A stretch of 64,000 nucleotides of DNA, from NCBI RefSeq assembly GCF_039536205.1, contig NZ_BAAAYL010000001.1, forward strand, positions 2,790,001 to 2,854,000, given 5' to 3'. Numbering within the stretch: position 1 is the first letter of the stretch; every line of letters begins with the position of its first letter. The notes under the pieces were generated by a model. The model had not been told where the DNA came from. It saw only the letters and a list, made by a program, of their open reading frames with translations, and did not search any database. The position numbers and the translations under genes are program-made. The stretch comes from Streptomyces sannanensis (GTDB lineage Bacteria; Actinomycetota; Actinomycetes; Streptomycetales; Streptomycetaceae). Positions 16,466 to 26,854 of this stretch are shown here, piece by piece.

Positions 16466-17809
16466 ATGGCCCTCAAGATCACCGTGATCGGCACCGGCTA
16501 CCTCGGCGCGACGCACGCCGCAGCCATGGCCGAGCTGGGGTTCGAGGTGCTGGGGCTCGATGTCGTTCCGGAGAAGATCGAGCTGCTGGCGTCGGGCCGG
16601 GTCCCGATGTACGAGCCGGGGCTCGAGGAGCTGCTGCGCAAGCATGTGGCCGGCCTCGAGGGATCGACGGGGCGGCTGCGCTTCACGACGTCCTGGGAGG
16701 AGGTCGGCGAGTTCGGCGATGTGCACTTCGTGTGCGTGAACACTCCGCAGAAGCACGGCGAGTACGCCTGCGACATGTCGTTCGTCGACGCGGCTTTCGA
16801 ATCGCTGGCCCCGCGGCTGAAGCGGCCCGCGCTGGTCGTCGGCAAGTCCACCGTTCCGGTGGGCAGCGCGGCGCGGCTGGCCGGGCGGCTGGCGGAGCTG
16901 GCGCCGGCGGGTGCGGACGCGGAGCTCGCCTGGAACCCGGAGTTCCTGCGCGAGGGTTTCGCCGTGCGGGACACGCTGCACCCGGACCGGATCGTGGTCG
17001 GGGTCGAGAGCGAGCGGGCCGAGAAGCTGCTGCGCGAGGTGTACGCGACCCCGGTCGGGGAAGGGTCGCCGTTCGTGGTGACGGACTTCCCGACCGCCGA
17101 GCTGGTGAAGACCGCCGCGAACTCCTTCCTGGCGACGAAGATCTCGTTCATCAACGCCATGGCGGAGGTATGCGAGGCCGCCGACGGCGATGTGGTGAAG
17201 CTGGCCGAGGCGATCGGGCACGACGAGCGCATCGGGAAGAAGTTCCTGCGGGCCGGGGTCGGTTTCGGCGGCGGCTGCCTGCCGAAGGACATCCGGGCCT
17301 TCATGGCGCGGGCCGGTGAGCTGGGGGCCGACCAGGCGCTGACCTTCCTGCGGGAGGTCGACTCAATCAACATGCGGCGCCGCGGGCACATGGTGGAGCT
17401 GGCCCGCGAGGCCGTGGGCGGCGACTCCTTCCTGGGCAAGCGGGTGGCCGTGCTGGGCGCGACCTTCAAGCCGGACTCGGACGACGTACGGGACTCGCCG
17501 GCGCTGAATGTCGCCGGACAGATCCATCTGCAGGGCGGCCAGGTCACGGTCTACGACCCGAAGGGTATGGAGAACGCCCGCCGTCTCTTCCCGACGCTCG
17601 GGTACGCCCCGACCGCGCTGGACGCGGTGCGGGGCGCGGATGTCGTGCTGCATCTGACGGAGTGGCAGGAGTTCCGTGAGCTCGACCCGGCAGAGCTGGG
17701 TGCGGTGGCGGGCCGGCGGGTCGTGCTCGACGGCCGCAACGCGCTGGACCCGTCGCGCTGGCGCGAGGCCGGCTGGACGTACCGGGCGATGGGCCGTCCG
17801 CAGGCGTAG
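16466..17809 (+). CDS. ugd: UDP-glucose 6-dehydrogenase
   Basis: Oxidises UDP-glucose to UDP-glucuronate with two NAD+. 447 aa from ATG 16466, AGGAG 6 nt upstream. The Rossmann motif is VIGTGYLGATHAAAMAELG at the N-terminus. The central domain has VVGKSTVPVG and WNPEFLREGFAVRDTLHPDRIV. The catalytic Cys lies in GVGFGGGCLPKDIRAF. The C-terminal UDP-binding domain starts at AVLGATFKPDSDDVRDSPAL. Nearby LCP, GT2 and GtrA genes make a uronic-acid-containing wall polymer a reasonable destination. Confidence 0.93.
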   Translation: MALKITVIGTGYLGATHAAAMAELGFEVLGLDVVPEKIELLASGRVPMYEPGLEELLRKHVAGLEGSTGRLRFTTSWEEVGEFGDVHFVCVNTPQKHGEYACDMSFVDAAFESLAPRLKRPALVVGKSTVPVGSAARLAGRLAELAPAGADAELAWNPEFLREGFAVRDTLHPDRIVVGVESERAEKLLREVYATPVGEGSPFVVTDFPTAELVKTAANSFLATKISFINAMAEVCEAADGDVVKLAEAIGHDERIGKKFLRAGVGFGGGCLPKDIRAFMARAGELGADQALTFLREVDSINMRRRGHMVELAREAVGGDSFLGKRVAVLGATFKPDSDDVRDSPALNVAGQIHLQGGQVTVYDPKGMENARRLFPTLGYAPTALDAVRGADVVLHLTEWQEFRELDPAELGAVAGRRVVLDGRNALDPSRWREAGWTYRAMGRPQA

Positions 17810-17839
17810 CGCCGGCACGGGGGTGCCGCCCTGCGCGCC

Positions 17840-18202
17840 TCAGCAGGCGCAGAGGCAGAACGGGTGGCCCGCCGGGTCGGCGTAGACGCGCCAGGCGCGG
17901 GCGCGGTCGCCCGTGTCCAGGGGCTTGGCGCCGAGCGCCAGCACCTTGGCCTCGGCCGCGTCCAGGTCCTCGACGGTCAGGTCGAGGTGGAACTGCTGCG
18001 AGGCGTCCGGCGCGGGCCACTTCGGCGGTACGTGGCCGGGGGCGGCCTGGAAGGCGAGGGGCGTGCCGCCGTGTCCCCTGAGCTCGACCCACCCTTCACC
18101 GTCCGCCTCGGTCTGCCCGCCCAGCAGCTCCGCATAGAAGGTGGCGAGCGCGGCAGGGTCGGGACAGTCCACTACGACGGTGCCCAGTGCGGCGATGGCC
18201 AT
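17840..18202 (-). CDS. VOC (glyoxalase/bleomycin-resistance fold) family protein
   Basis: 120 aa, ATG with GGAGG upstream (GGAGGATGCACC). Two beta-alpha-beta-beta-beta modules are visible: VVVDCPDPAALATFYAELLGG at the start and HLDLTVEDLDAAEAKVLALGA in the second half, ending VYADPAGHPFCLC, typical of the VOC superfamily. Metal ligands would be His in FHLDL and others not certain. The function is unassigned. It shares a 115-bp divergent region full of GTTACC/GGTAAC motifs with the CGNR regulator gene. Confidence 0.85.
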   Translation of the reverse strand: MAIAALGTVVVDCPDPAALATFYAELLGGQTEADGEGWVELRGHGGTPLAFQAAPGHVPPKWPAPDASQQFHLDLTVEDLDAAEAKVLALGAKPLDTGDRARAWRVYADPAGHPFCLCAC

Positions 18203-18227
18203 GGTGCATCCTCCTCGATGCGCGAGA

Positions 18228-18310
18228 GTTACCGGTATTTCAAGTTAACCAGTAACCGTTACCGTATGCACCCCAATTGGCGGTAACAGCGCAAGTGTTC
18301 GGGGTAACGT
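18228..18310. promoter_or_regulatory. Cluster of GTTACC/GGTAAC half-sites between VOC and CGNR genes
   Basis: Within 81 bp are GTTACC (18228-18233), TTAACC (18245-18250), GTAACC (18252-18257), GTTACC (18258-18263), GGTAAC (18282-18287) and GGTAAC (18303-18308). GTAAC-C-GTTAC at 18252-18262 is a perfect palindrome. The -10 of the CGNR gene, TAACGT at 18305-18310, 7 nt before the ATG, overlaps the last site, which fits repression or autoregulation. Confidence 0.5.
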
Positions 18311-18317
18311 CGCAACC

Positions 18318-18845
18318 ATGAATGACAGGGCGCCCGCACCCGGAGGCCTCTCGCTGGTTGAGGACCTGGTCAACACGTTGAGCATCGAGACCGGCGTCGA
18401 CGCCCTCGACACACCGGAGGGCCGGGCCGCGTTCGGGCTCGCCGAGCAGGATGTCGCCGCGGCGCGCGAACTGCGCGAGGCGCTGCGTGCCGCGTGTCTG
18501 GCGCATGCGGGGCACCGTGTGGCCGGGCGCTCCACGGCCGCCCTCGAACGGCTTCTCGCGGACGCCCCGCTGCTTCTCTCCGTCGACGGGGAGGGTGCCG
18601 CCATGCTCCGGCCCGCCGATCCGTCCGCCCTCGTCTCACGGGTCGCCGCCGCGATCGCCGTGGCGACGACCGACGGGACCTGGCTGCGGCTCAAGGCCTG
18701 CGAGGCGGAGGACTGCCACTGGGCGTACTACGACCGAAGCCCGGCCGGCCGCAGCCGCTGGTGCACCATGGCGGTCTGCGGCAGCCGGGCAAAGATGCGG
18801 GCGTACCGGTCCCGGCGTTCCGACGCCGCCCCCCGCAAGGCGTGA
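18318..18845 (+). CDS. CGNR zinc-finger / ABATE domain putative transcription regulator
   Basis: 175 aa, ATG 18318 with no ribosome site but TAACGT 7 nt upstream, so probably leaderless. The N-terminal ABATE-like helical domain (LVEDLVNTLSIETGVDALDTPEGRAAF) precedes a C-terminal zinc finger with two Cys pairs: KACEAEDC and WCTMAVCGSR. The family's final CGNR motif reads CGSR here. Divergent from the VOC gene, and the shared motif cluster suggests it controls both. Ligand unknown. Confidence 0.8.
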   Translation: MNDRAPAPGGLSLVEDLVNTLSIETGVDALDTPEGRAAFGLAEQDVAAARELREALRAACLAHAGHRVAGRSTAALERLLADAPLLLSVDGEGAAMLRPADPSALVSRVAAAIAVATTDGTWLRLKACEAEDCHWAYYDRSPAGRSRWCTMAVCGSRAKMRAYRSRRSDAAPRKA

Positions 18846-18868
18846 GTGTCGCCGAAGGGCGTGGGGAG

Positions 18869-18948
18869 GCGCCCCCAGGACATCGCGCCCCCAGGACATC
18901 GCGCCCCCAGGACATCGCGCCCCCAGGACATCGCGCCCCCAGGACATC
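18869..18948. repeat. 16-bp tandem repeat, five perfect copies
   Basis: GCGCCCCCAGGACATC is repeated five times without a mismatch and followed by a partial sixth (GCGCCCCCGG). It starts 23 bp after the CGNR stop. A second small array, GACGGCCGGG three times, follows at about 18978-19008, just before the dipeptidase stop. Confidence 0.95.
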
Positions 18949-19009
18949 GCGCCCCCGGCCTCCCGGCCGGGAGGCCGGTGACGGCCGGGGACGGCCGGGG
19001 ACGGCCGGG

Positions 19010-20203
19010 TCAGGCGTCCAGGTCACCGATCGTCGCATTGGACGGGGCGTGGCGGGACTGGAGGTCCCGGGCGACGGCTTCGGCGTCGCGGAGAGCGCGG
19101 ACCCCGTTCTCCCAGGTCAGTTTGGCGAGGTCAGAGCGCGACCAGCCGCGGGTGAGGAGTTCCGCGACGAGGTTCGGGTAACCCGCGACGTCCTCCAGGC
19201 CTGCCGGGGTGAAGGCCGTGCCGTCGTAGTCGCCACCGATGCCGATGTGGTCGATGCCGGCGACCTCGCGCATGTGGTCGAGGTGGTCGGCGACCGTGGC
19301 GGCAGTGGCCATGGGGCGCGGGGTGGCCTCCTCGAAGGCCCGCTGGACGGCCAGGCCCGCCTCGCTGAGGTCGAGGGGGTGGAATCCGTGCGCACGCATG
19401 TTGTCGTCGGCCGCCCGGGTCCAGGCGACGGCCTCCGGGAGGACGAACTTGGGTACGAAGGTCGCCATGGCGACGCCCCCGTTCGCCGGGAGCTTCTCCA
19501 GGACGTCGTCGGGGATGTTGCGGGGGTGGTCACAGACCGCCCGCGACGAGGAGTGGGAGAAGACGACCGGGGCCTTGGAGGTGGCCAGCGCGTCGCGCAT
19601 GGTCGTGGCCGCCACGTGCGAGAGGTCCACCAGCATGCCGGTGCGGTTCATTTCCCGTACGACCTCGCGGCCGAAGGCCGTCAGGCCGCCTGCCCGTTCG
19701 ACATCTGTGGCCGAGTCGGCCCAGTCGTTGTTGTCGTTGTGGGTCAGGGTCATGTACCGGACGCCCAGCGCGTGCAGCGCGCGCAGCGTGGCCAGCGAGT
19801 TGTTGATGGAGTGGCCGCCCTCGGCGCCCATGAGGGAGGCGATGCGTCCCTCGGCCCGCGCCGCCTCCATGTCGTCCGCGGTGAAGGCACGGACCAGGTC
19901 GCCCGGGTAGCGGGCGAGCAGCTGCCCGACGCAGTCGATCTGCTCCAGCGTGGCGCTGACGGCCTCGTCGCCGGCCAGGTCGGAGGGGACGTACACGGAC
20001 CAGAACTGGGCACCGACGCCACCCGAACGCAGGCGGGGGATGTCGGTGTGCAGGACAGCGCTCTGGTCGGAGGCGATGTCGCGGCGCGACAGGTCGTAAC
20101 GGACCTGTTCGCGCAGCGCCCACGGCAGGTCGTTGTGTCCGTCGACGACGGGGTGCTCGGCGAGCAGCTCCCGGGCCTCGGCGAGGCGCTCCGCCGCGCT
20201 CAC
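19010..20203 (-). CDS. Membrane-dipeptidase-type zinc dipeptidase (peptidase M19)
   Basis: Hydrolyses dipeptides using a binuclear zinc site. 397 aa. Metal ligands are visible: HxD in [10 protein letters not shown] (residue about 21), Glu in [10 protein letters not shown], His in [11 protein letters not shown] and His in [27 protein letters not shown] is also conserved. The GTG start overlaps the purE stop by four bases (GTGA), so translation is probably coupled to purE although the function is unrelated to purines. No signal peptide is seen, so it is likely cytosolic. Confidence 0.9.
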   Translation of the reverse strand: MSAAERLAEARELLAEHPVVDGHNDLPWALREQVRYDLSRRDIASDQSAVLHTDIPRLRSGGVGAQFWSVYVPSDLAGDEAVSATLEQIDCVGQLLARYPGDLVRAFTADDMEAARAEGRIASLMGAEGGHSINNSLATLRALHALGVRYMTLTHNDNNDWADSATDVERAGGLTAFGREVVREMNRTGMLVDLSHVAATTMRDALATSKAPVVFSHSSSRAVCDHPRNIPDDVLEKLPANGGVAMATFVPKFVLPEAVAWTRAADDNMRAHGFHPLDLSEAGLAVQRAFEEATPRPMATAATVADHLDHMREVAGIDHIGIGGDYDGTAFTPAGLEDVAGYPNLVAELLTRGWSRSDLAKLTWENGVRALRDAEAVARDLQSRHAPSNATIGDLDA

Positions 20204-20727
20204 TGGGCGAATCCGAAGGAGTTGGAGCCCTCGACCTTCTGGCGCAGGCGCTTGCCCTTCTCGGTGGCCTGGTCGTTCAGCTCCTGCTGGAACTCGCGCA
20301 TCCGGTTCAGGAGGTCGCTGTCGTGCGCGGCGAGGACACGGGCCGCCAGCAGGCCGGCGTTGCGGGCACCGCCCACCGAGACCGTGGCGACGGGCACGCC
20401 GGCCGGCATCTGGACGATGGAGAGGAGCGAGTCCATGCCGTCGAGGTACTTCAGCGGCACGGGGACGCCGATCACCGGCAGCGGGGTCACGGAGGCGAGC
20501 ATGCCCGGGAGGTGGGCGGCGCCGCCGGCGCCCGCGATGATCGCCTTGAGGCCGCGCTCGGCGGCGGCCTCACCGTACGCGATCATCTCGCGGGGCATCC
20601 GGTGCGCGGAGACGACGTCGACCTCGTACGGGATCTCGAACTCGTCCAGGGCCTGGGCCGCTGCCTCCATGACGGGCCAGTCGGAGTCCGAGCCCATCAC
20701 GATGCCGACGAGAGGTGCGGTGCTCAT
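20200..20727 (-). CDS. purE: N5-carboxyaminoimidazole ribonucleotide mutase
   Basis: Converts N5-CAIR to CAIR in purine synthesis. 175 aa. Conserved [10 protein letters not shown] at the N-terminus, VSAHRMP and [14 protein letters not shown] identify class I PurE. The C-terminus is about ten residues longer than many homologues ([13 protein letters not shown]). ATG overlaps the purK stop (ATGA), and its own stop overlaps the dipeptidase start, so the three genes form one translationally coupled operon. Confidence 0.95.
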   Translation of the reverse strand: MSTAPLVGIVMGSDSDWPVMEAAAQALDEFEIPYEVDVVSAHRMPREMIAYGEAAAERGLKAIIAGAGGAAHLPGMLASVTPLPVIGVPVPLKYLDGMDSLLSIVQMPAGVPVATVSVGGARNAGLLAARVLAAHDSDLLNRMREFQQELNDQATEKGKRLRQKVEGSNSFGFAQ

Positions 20728-21863
20728 TCGGTGATCGTTCCCCTGAGGTAGTCGGCGGCATGGCGGGCGCGCTCGCGCACATCGTCCAGGTCGTCGCCGT
20801 AGGTGTTGACGTGGCCGACCTTACGGCCGGGCTTCACATCCTTGCCGTACATGTGGATTTTGAGCTGCGGGTCGCGGGCCATGCAGTGCAGGTACCCCTG
20901 GTACATGTCGGGGTAGTCGCCGCCCAGGACGTTCGCCATGACCGTCCACTTCACGCGGGGGCGCGGATCACCGAGCGGCAGATCGAGCACGGCCCGCACA
21001 TGGTTGGCGAACTGGGACGTCATCGCGCCGTCCTGGGTCCAGTGCCCGGAGTTGTGGGGGCGCATGGCGAGCTCGTTGACCAGGATGCGGCCGTCGGCCG
21101 TCTCGAACAGCTCGACCGCCAGATGGCCGACCACGCCGAGCTCCTCGGCGATGCGCAGCGCCAACTCCTGGGCCTGGCCCGCGAGCTCCTCGGGGAGATT
21201 CGGCGCGGGGGCTATCACGGTGTCGCAGACGCCGTTGACCTGCTGCGATTCCACGACCGGGTAGGACACGGCCTGGCCGGAAGGGGAGCGCACCACATTG
21301 GCGGCGAGCTCGCGCACGAAGTCGACCTTCTCCTCGGCGAGGACGGGGACTCCGGCGCGGAACGGCTCGGCGGCCTCGTCCTCGGAGCGTACGACCCACA
21401 CGCCCTTGCCGTCGTAGCCACCGCGCACCGTCTTGAGGATCACGGGGAATCCCCCGGCCTCGGCGGCGAAGGCCACCGCGTCCGCGGGATCGCTGACGAT
21501 CCGGTGGCGCGGGCAGGGTACGCCGATCGCGTCGAGCCTGGCGCGCATCACACCCTTGTCATGGGCGTGCACCAATGCGTCGGGCCCGGGGCGCACGGGG
21601 ATGCCGTCCGCTTCCAGGGCCCGCAGATGCTCGGTCGGTACGTGCTCGTGGTCGAAAGTGATCACATCGCAGCCACGCGCGAACTCACGCAGCGTGTCCA
21701 GGTCGCGATAGTCGCCGACGACGACATCGTTGACCACCTGGGCCGCGGAGTCCTGTGGGGTGTCACTGAGAAGCTTGAATCTGATGCCGAGGGGGATACC
21801 CGCCTCGTGGGTCATGCGGGCGAGCTGACCGCCGCCGACCATGCCTACAACCGGGAACGTCAC
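20724..21863 (-). CDS. purK: N5-carboxyaminoimidazole ribonucleotide synthetase
   Basis: ATP-grasp enzyme that carboxylates AIR with bicarbonate. 379 aa from GTG 21863 ([17 protein letters not shown]). The frame runs 21 codons further upstream but lacks family similarity there. ATP-grasp features include [38 protein letters not shown] and VNTYGDD near the end. TACCCT lies 6 nt before the GTG and no ribosome site is seen, so the operon mRNA is probably leaderless. Confidence 0.94.
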   Translation of the reverse strand: MTFPVVGMVGGGQLARMTHEAGIPLGIRFKLLSDTPQDSAAQVVNDVVVGDYRDLDTLREFARGCDVITFDHEHVPTEHLRALEADGIPVRPGPDALVHAHDKGVMRARLDAIGVPCPRHRIVSDPADAVAFAAEAGGFPVILKTVRGGYDGKGVWVVRSEDEAAEPFRAGVPVLAEEKVDFVRELAANVVRSPSGQAVSYPVVESQQVNGVCDTVIAPAPNLPEELAGQAQELALRIAEELGVVGHLAVELFETADGRILVNELAMRPHNSGHWTQDGAMTSQFANHVRAVLDLPLGDPRPRVKWTVMANVLGGDYPDMYQGYLHCMARDPQLKIHMYGKDVKPGRKVGHVNTYGDDLDDVRERARHAADYLRGTITE

Positions 21864-21869
21864 ACCACC

Positions 21870-21875
21870 AGGGTA
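21870..21875 (-). promoter_or_regulatory. -10 element TACCCT for leaderless purK
   Basis: On the minus strand TACCCT, then GGTGGT (6 nt), then the GTG start. Confidence 0.5.
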
Positions 21876-21930
21876 TCCGCAGCTCCGAACCGCCTCGGGG
21901 CGTCTACCGGCACCGGACCCGGTCACCGCT

Positions 21931-21936
21931 TAGCAT
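21931..21936 (+). promoter_or_regulatory. -10 element TAGCAT for leaderless GtrA gene
   Basis: TAGCAT is followed by 7 nt and ATG 21944. It also contains the upstream in-frame ATG at 21935, which is therefore unlikely to be the start. The purK promoter lies 56 bp away in divergent orientation. Confidence 0.6.
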
Positions 21937-21943
21937 GACCCGC

Positions 21944-22441
21944 ATGAGCGAACGGGGTTCACTGCGCGGACGGCTCCAACGACTCGCCCGCGAGGCCGCC
22001 AAGTTCGGCACAGTGGGCGCCTTCGGCTTCGTCGTCAACTTCCTCGTGTTCAACCTGTGCATGCACGTTCTCGGCCTCGCCGTGCTGCGCTCCGGGATCT
22101 TCGCCACCGTCGTCGCCATCGGCACGAACTACCTCGGCAACCGTTACTGGACGTACCGGGAGAGCGACAAGAACCGGCGGGCCCGCGAGCTCACGCTCTT
22201 CCTGTTCTTCAGTGGCATCGGCCTGGTGATCGAGAACGGCATCCTGGCGCTCTCCCACTACGGCTTCGGCTTCACCTCGACCATCGCCGACAACATCGCG
22301 AAGAACGTCGTGGGCCTCGGCATCGGCACGGTCTTCCGGTTCTGGTCGTACCGCAGCTGGGTGTTCGAGAAGACCGCGGTGCAGACCGCGGAGTCGTTCC
22401 TCGCGGATCCGTCCCGGTCCCGGCAGAGTTCCAGACACTGA
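21944..22441 (+). CDS. GtrA family membrane protein
   Basis: Small four-helix membrane protein of the family thought to move or anchor polyprenyl-linked sugars. 165 aa. Hydrophobic segments: FGTVGAFGFVVNFLVFNLCM, LRSGIFATVVAIGTNYLGNRYW, LFLFFSGIGLVIENGILAL and IAKNVVGLGIGTVFRFWSY. The NYLGNRYWTY motif and FRFWSYRSWVF near the end are typical of GtrA. Context with GT2, LCP and Ugd genes within 12 kb fits envelope glycan work. Confidence 0.9.
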   Translation: MSERGSLRGRLQRLAREAAKFGTVGAFGFVVNFLVFNLCMHVLGLAVLRSGIFATVVAIGTNYLGNRYWTYRESDKNRRARELTLFLFFSGIGLVIENGILALSHYGFGFTSTIADNIAKNVVGLGIGTVFRFWSYRSWVFEKTAVQTAESFLADPSRSRQSSRH

Positions 22442-22453
22442 GGGCTCAGCCGG

Positions 22454-23728
22454 TCACCGGATCGTCGCCGGGGGCTGCTCCCGCGTCCTTCTGCCCTGCG
22501 CCTCCCGGCTCAGGAACAGCGCGAAGACCGGCGGCTGCTGCTGGAGCATCTCCAGCCGGCCCCCGTCCGCCTCCGACAGGTCACGGGCCACCGCCAGACC
22601 GATGCCGGTGGAGTTGCGGCCGCTGATGGTCCGCTCGAAGATCCGCGCCCCCAGCTCGTGCGGTACGCCGGGCCCCTCGTCGGTGACCTCGACGACGGTC
22701 TGGTTGCCGGTGACCCGGGTGCGCAGCGCGACCGTGCCGCGGCCGTGCATCAGCGAGTTCTCGATGAGTGCGGCGAGCACCTGGGCGACCGCGCCCGGGG
22801 TGCCGACCGCCTGCAGCCCCTTCTTCCCGGACTGCACGATGGCGCGCCCTGCGCTGCGGGCGACCGGGCGCCACTCGTCCACCTGCTGCTGGACCACCTC
22901 GTCGAGGTCGAAGGCGACGGCCGAGCCGGAGCGCGGGTCACGCGCGTTCGTCAGCAGCCGTTCCACGACGTCGGTGAGCCGCTCGACCTGGGTGAGCGCC
23001 ACCGTCGCCTCCTCCTTGACCGTGTCCAGGTCGTCGGTGGCGGAGATCTCCTCCAGTCGCATCGACAGCGCGGTCAGCGGCGTACGCAGCTGGTGCGAGG
23101 CGTCCGCGGCCAGCCGGCGCTCGGCGGTGAGCATCCGGCCGATCCGCTCGGCGGAGGCGTCGAGGACATCCGCGACCCGGTCCAGCTCGGGCACTCCGTA
23201 CCGCTTGTGGCGCGGGCGCGGGTCGCCGGAGCCGAGCCGCTCGGCGGTCTCGGCGAGGTCGGTGAGCGGGGAGGCGAGCTTGTTCGCCTGTCGTACGGCC
23301 AGCAGTACGGCCGCGATGACGGCGAGCAGCGCCACTGCGCCGATGATCAGCATCGTGCGGCCGACCTCGGCGGTGACGGTCGAGCGGGACTCCTCGACGG
23401 TGACCGACTCGCCGCCTTCACCGTGGGCCGTCCCCCGGATGACCCCGCCCTCGGGCCGTACGCCGACCTCGATGGGCTTCCGGCCGGGGATCTCGATCCG
23501 GGCGTAACGGTTGGGGTCTATCTGCTGGGCCAGCACGTCCCGGTTGATCCGCTCCTCGCCGAGCAGCCGGCTCTCGACCGAGCTGATCAGGCGCAGCGCC
23601 TCGGAGTCCACGCTCTCCTGGGCGGTGCTGCTGATCGTGCGGGTCTCGACGATGACCAGCGACACGCCGAAGACGGCGACGACGACGAGCACCACGGCGA
23701 GTGTGGAGTTGATCAGACGGCGGCGCAA
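22454..23728 (-). CDS. Sensor histidine kinase (HAMP, HisKA, HATPase)
   Basis: 424 aa, TTG start with GGAGG 5 nt upstream. Two membrane segments (residues about 7-28 and 125-147) flank an extracellular sensor of about 95 residues. HAMP follows, then the phosphorylated His in ADASHQLRTPLTALS, the N box IENSLMHGRG, G1 box DEGPGVP and G2 box STGIGLAVARDL. Partner is the response regulator upstream (24087-24764), although 358 bp of repeat-bearing sequence separates them. Signal unknown. Confidence 0.92.
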   Translation of the reverse strand: MRRRLINSTLAVVLVVVAVFGVSLVIVETRTISSTAQESVDSEALRLISSVESRLLGEERINRDVLAQQIDPNRYARIEIPGRKPIEVGVRPEGGVIRGTAHGEGGESVTVEESRSTVTAEVGRTMLIIGAVALLAVIAAVLLAVRQANKLASPLTDLAETAERLGSGDPRPRHKRYGVPELDRVADVLDASAERIGRMLTAERRLAADASHQLRTPLTALSMRLEEISATDDLDTVKEEATVALTQVERLTDVVERLLTNARDPRSGSAVAFDLDEVVQQQVDEWRPVARSAGRAIVQSGKKGLQAVGTPGAVAQVLAALIENSLMHGRGTVALRTRVTGNQTVVEVTDEGPGVPHELGARIFERTISGRNSTGIGLAVARDLSEADGGRLEMLQQQPPVFALFLSREAQGRRTREQPPATIR

Positions 23729-24086
23729 TGTGCCCTCCGGGCAGGGTGGAACAGGTGCGGGGCGCCCAGGCGGGCAGGGGGTGTCTGACGGATCTCCGCG
23801 GCGTCGCGACGCCTGGCACCGCGACTCCCCGTAGCCCTCCGGGCACGGGAGGTGCCCCCGTCGTTGTCGTCGGTCGCCGATGTCCCCCAGCTACCTCCCC
23901 CAGCTACCGCTGGGGGTGCCCCCAGAGGTGCCCCCACCGCATGCGGTGCCCGCCGCGGAGCGGCTGATGTCACCGCAGCCGCTTCGCGGCGGGCCCTCCT
24001 CCGCCTTGCGATCGCAGGCACCACCGGGACACCAGCCGCTCCGCGGCGGGCGCTCCTTCCCCCACGGCGACCCATTCAGACACCCT
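23729..24086. repeat. 358-bp gap between response regulator and kinase, filled with palindromic repeats
   Basis: Contains a CCCCCAGCTACC-family element (23884-23936, with CAGCTACCGCTG at its heart) and a strong hairpin whose arms GCCCGCCGCGGAGCGGCTG (23948-23966) and CAGCCGCTTCGCGGCGGGC (23976-23994) differ at one base pair. A further copy of the second arm is at 24033-24051. No credible gene. The hairpin may attenuate kinase expression relative to the regulator. Confidence 0.75.
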
Positions 24087-24764
24087 CTAACTCTTCTCGA
24101 AGCGGAAGCCGACACCCCGGACGGTGGCGATGTAGCGCGGGTTGGCCGCGTCGTCGCCGAGCTTCTTGCGCAACCAGGAGATGTGCATGTCGAGGGTCTT
24201 CGTGGACGACCACCAGGTCGTGTCCCAGACCTCCCGCATCAGCTGATCGCGGGTGACGACCCGGCCGGCGTCCCGGACCAGTACCCGGAGCAGGTCGAAC
24301 TCCTTGGCGGTGAGCTGGAGCTCCTCGTCGCCCATCCAGGCGCGGTGCGACTCGACGTCGATCCGCACCCCGTGGGTGGCGGGCTGCGGGCTCGGCTCCC
24401 CGGCGCCGCGCCGCAGCAACGCCCGTACCCGGGCGAGCAGTTCGGCGAGCCGGAAGGGCTTGGTGACGTAGTCGTCGGCCCCCGCGTCCAGGCCGACGAC
24501 CGTGTCCACCTCGTCGGCGCGCGCGGTCAGGACGAGGATCGGCACGCCGTGGCCGTCCGCCCGCAGCCGCCGCGCCACTTCGAGTCCGTCCATGCCGGGC
24601 AGTCCCAGGTCGAGCACGACCAGGTCGACCCCACCCTGCAGTCCGGCGTCCAGAGCGCTTGGGCCGTCCTCACGGACCTCGACCTCGTAGCCCTCCCGAC
24701 GGAGGGCGCGGGCCAGCGGCTCCGAGATGGACGCGTCGTCCTCTGCGAGCAGTACACGGGTCAT
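24087..24764 (-). CDS. OmpR/PhoB-type response regulator
   Basis: 225 aa. The receiver domain has the acidic pair AEDD at residues 7-10, the phosphoacceptor Asp in LVVLDLGLPGMDG (about residue 51), Thr in VLTARAD and Lys in YVTKPF. The winged-helix output domain runs from about residue 130 (LTAKEFDLLRVLVRDAG, then TLDMHISWLRKKLG and VRGVGFRFE). ATG 24764 has no ribosome site but TACCAT 6 nt upstream, suggesting a leaderless transcript. Upstream of its cognate kinase. Confidence 0.94.
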   Translation of the reverse strand: MTRVLLAEDDASISEPLARALRREGYEVEVREDGPSALDAGLQGGVDLVVLDLGLPGMDGLEVARRLRADGHGVPILVLTARADEVDTVVGLDAGADDYVTKPFRLAELLARVRALLRRGAGEPSPQPATHGVRIDVESHRAWMGDEELQLTAKEFDLLRVLVRDAGRVVTRDQLMREVWDTTWWSSTKTLDMHISWLRKKLGDDAANPRYIATVRGVGFRFEKS

Positions 24765-25227
24765 GGAGTGATGGTAGTCCGCTCGGGCTACGGATCGTGA
24801 GGTGATCCACAGGGCCTGCGGGTCCGAGGCGAAGATCTATAAATCACCTTCGAATATGGTCCGCTGGTTCCATTTGACGCCTGTGATCCATCTCTCAAGT
24901 CCTTCCATATCCGGCACTGTCCTGTCGTATGGTGGCGAGCACGCCTGTAGCACTACTCGGGGGCCTTTGGCTGAACTATCCGGCCGGGGGTCTCCTTCTG
25001 CGTATGTCCGGCTCCGGCCGGCCGTCCGACAGTGAATGACCTGTGGGCCGGGCTTCGCGCGCCAGCGGCGCATGAGGCGTGGATCCCGGTGCGGACTGTC
25101 CCTTCGTCTCTCTCAGGAGCCGGACCCCTCTGGCGTGGGGGCGGGACACCTCGCCGCCGGTGCCGGCCTCCCTCACCGGGCAAACGCTCACGAGGCGTGC
25201 GGCCCGCCAGCACTCAAGGATCGACCA
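24765..25227. other. 463-bp gap upstream of the POT transporter; no gene recognised
   Basis: TACCAT at 24771-24776 (minus strand) is the leaderless -10 of the response regulator. The first 170 bp are unusually AT-rich for this window (for example 24836-24860). I see no RNA family, no convincing ORF and no clear -35/-10 pair for the transporter, although the length suggests regulated expression. Confidence 0.5.
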
Positions 25228-26748
<1,521 letters not shown>

Positions 26749-26767
26749 CGCAGCTCACGCACCGACG

Positions 26768-26800
26768 AGGGCCGCCGCACCCAGGGGGTGCGGCGGCCCT
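26768..26800 (+). terminator. Terminator of the POT transporter gene
   Basis: AGGGCCGCCGCACCC pairs perfectly with GGGTGCGGCGGCCCT, followed by TCGCTCTTGT. Confidence 0.85.
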
Positions 26801-26854
26801 TCGCTCTTGTCCACGGGCGGCGCCACGTGGGTACGCCGGCCGAGAGAACCCGCG

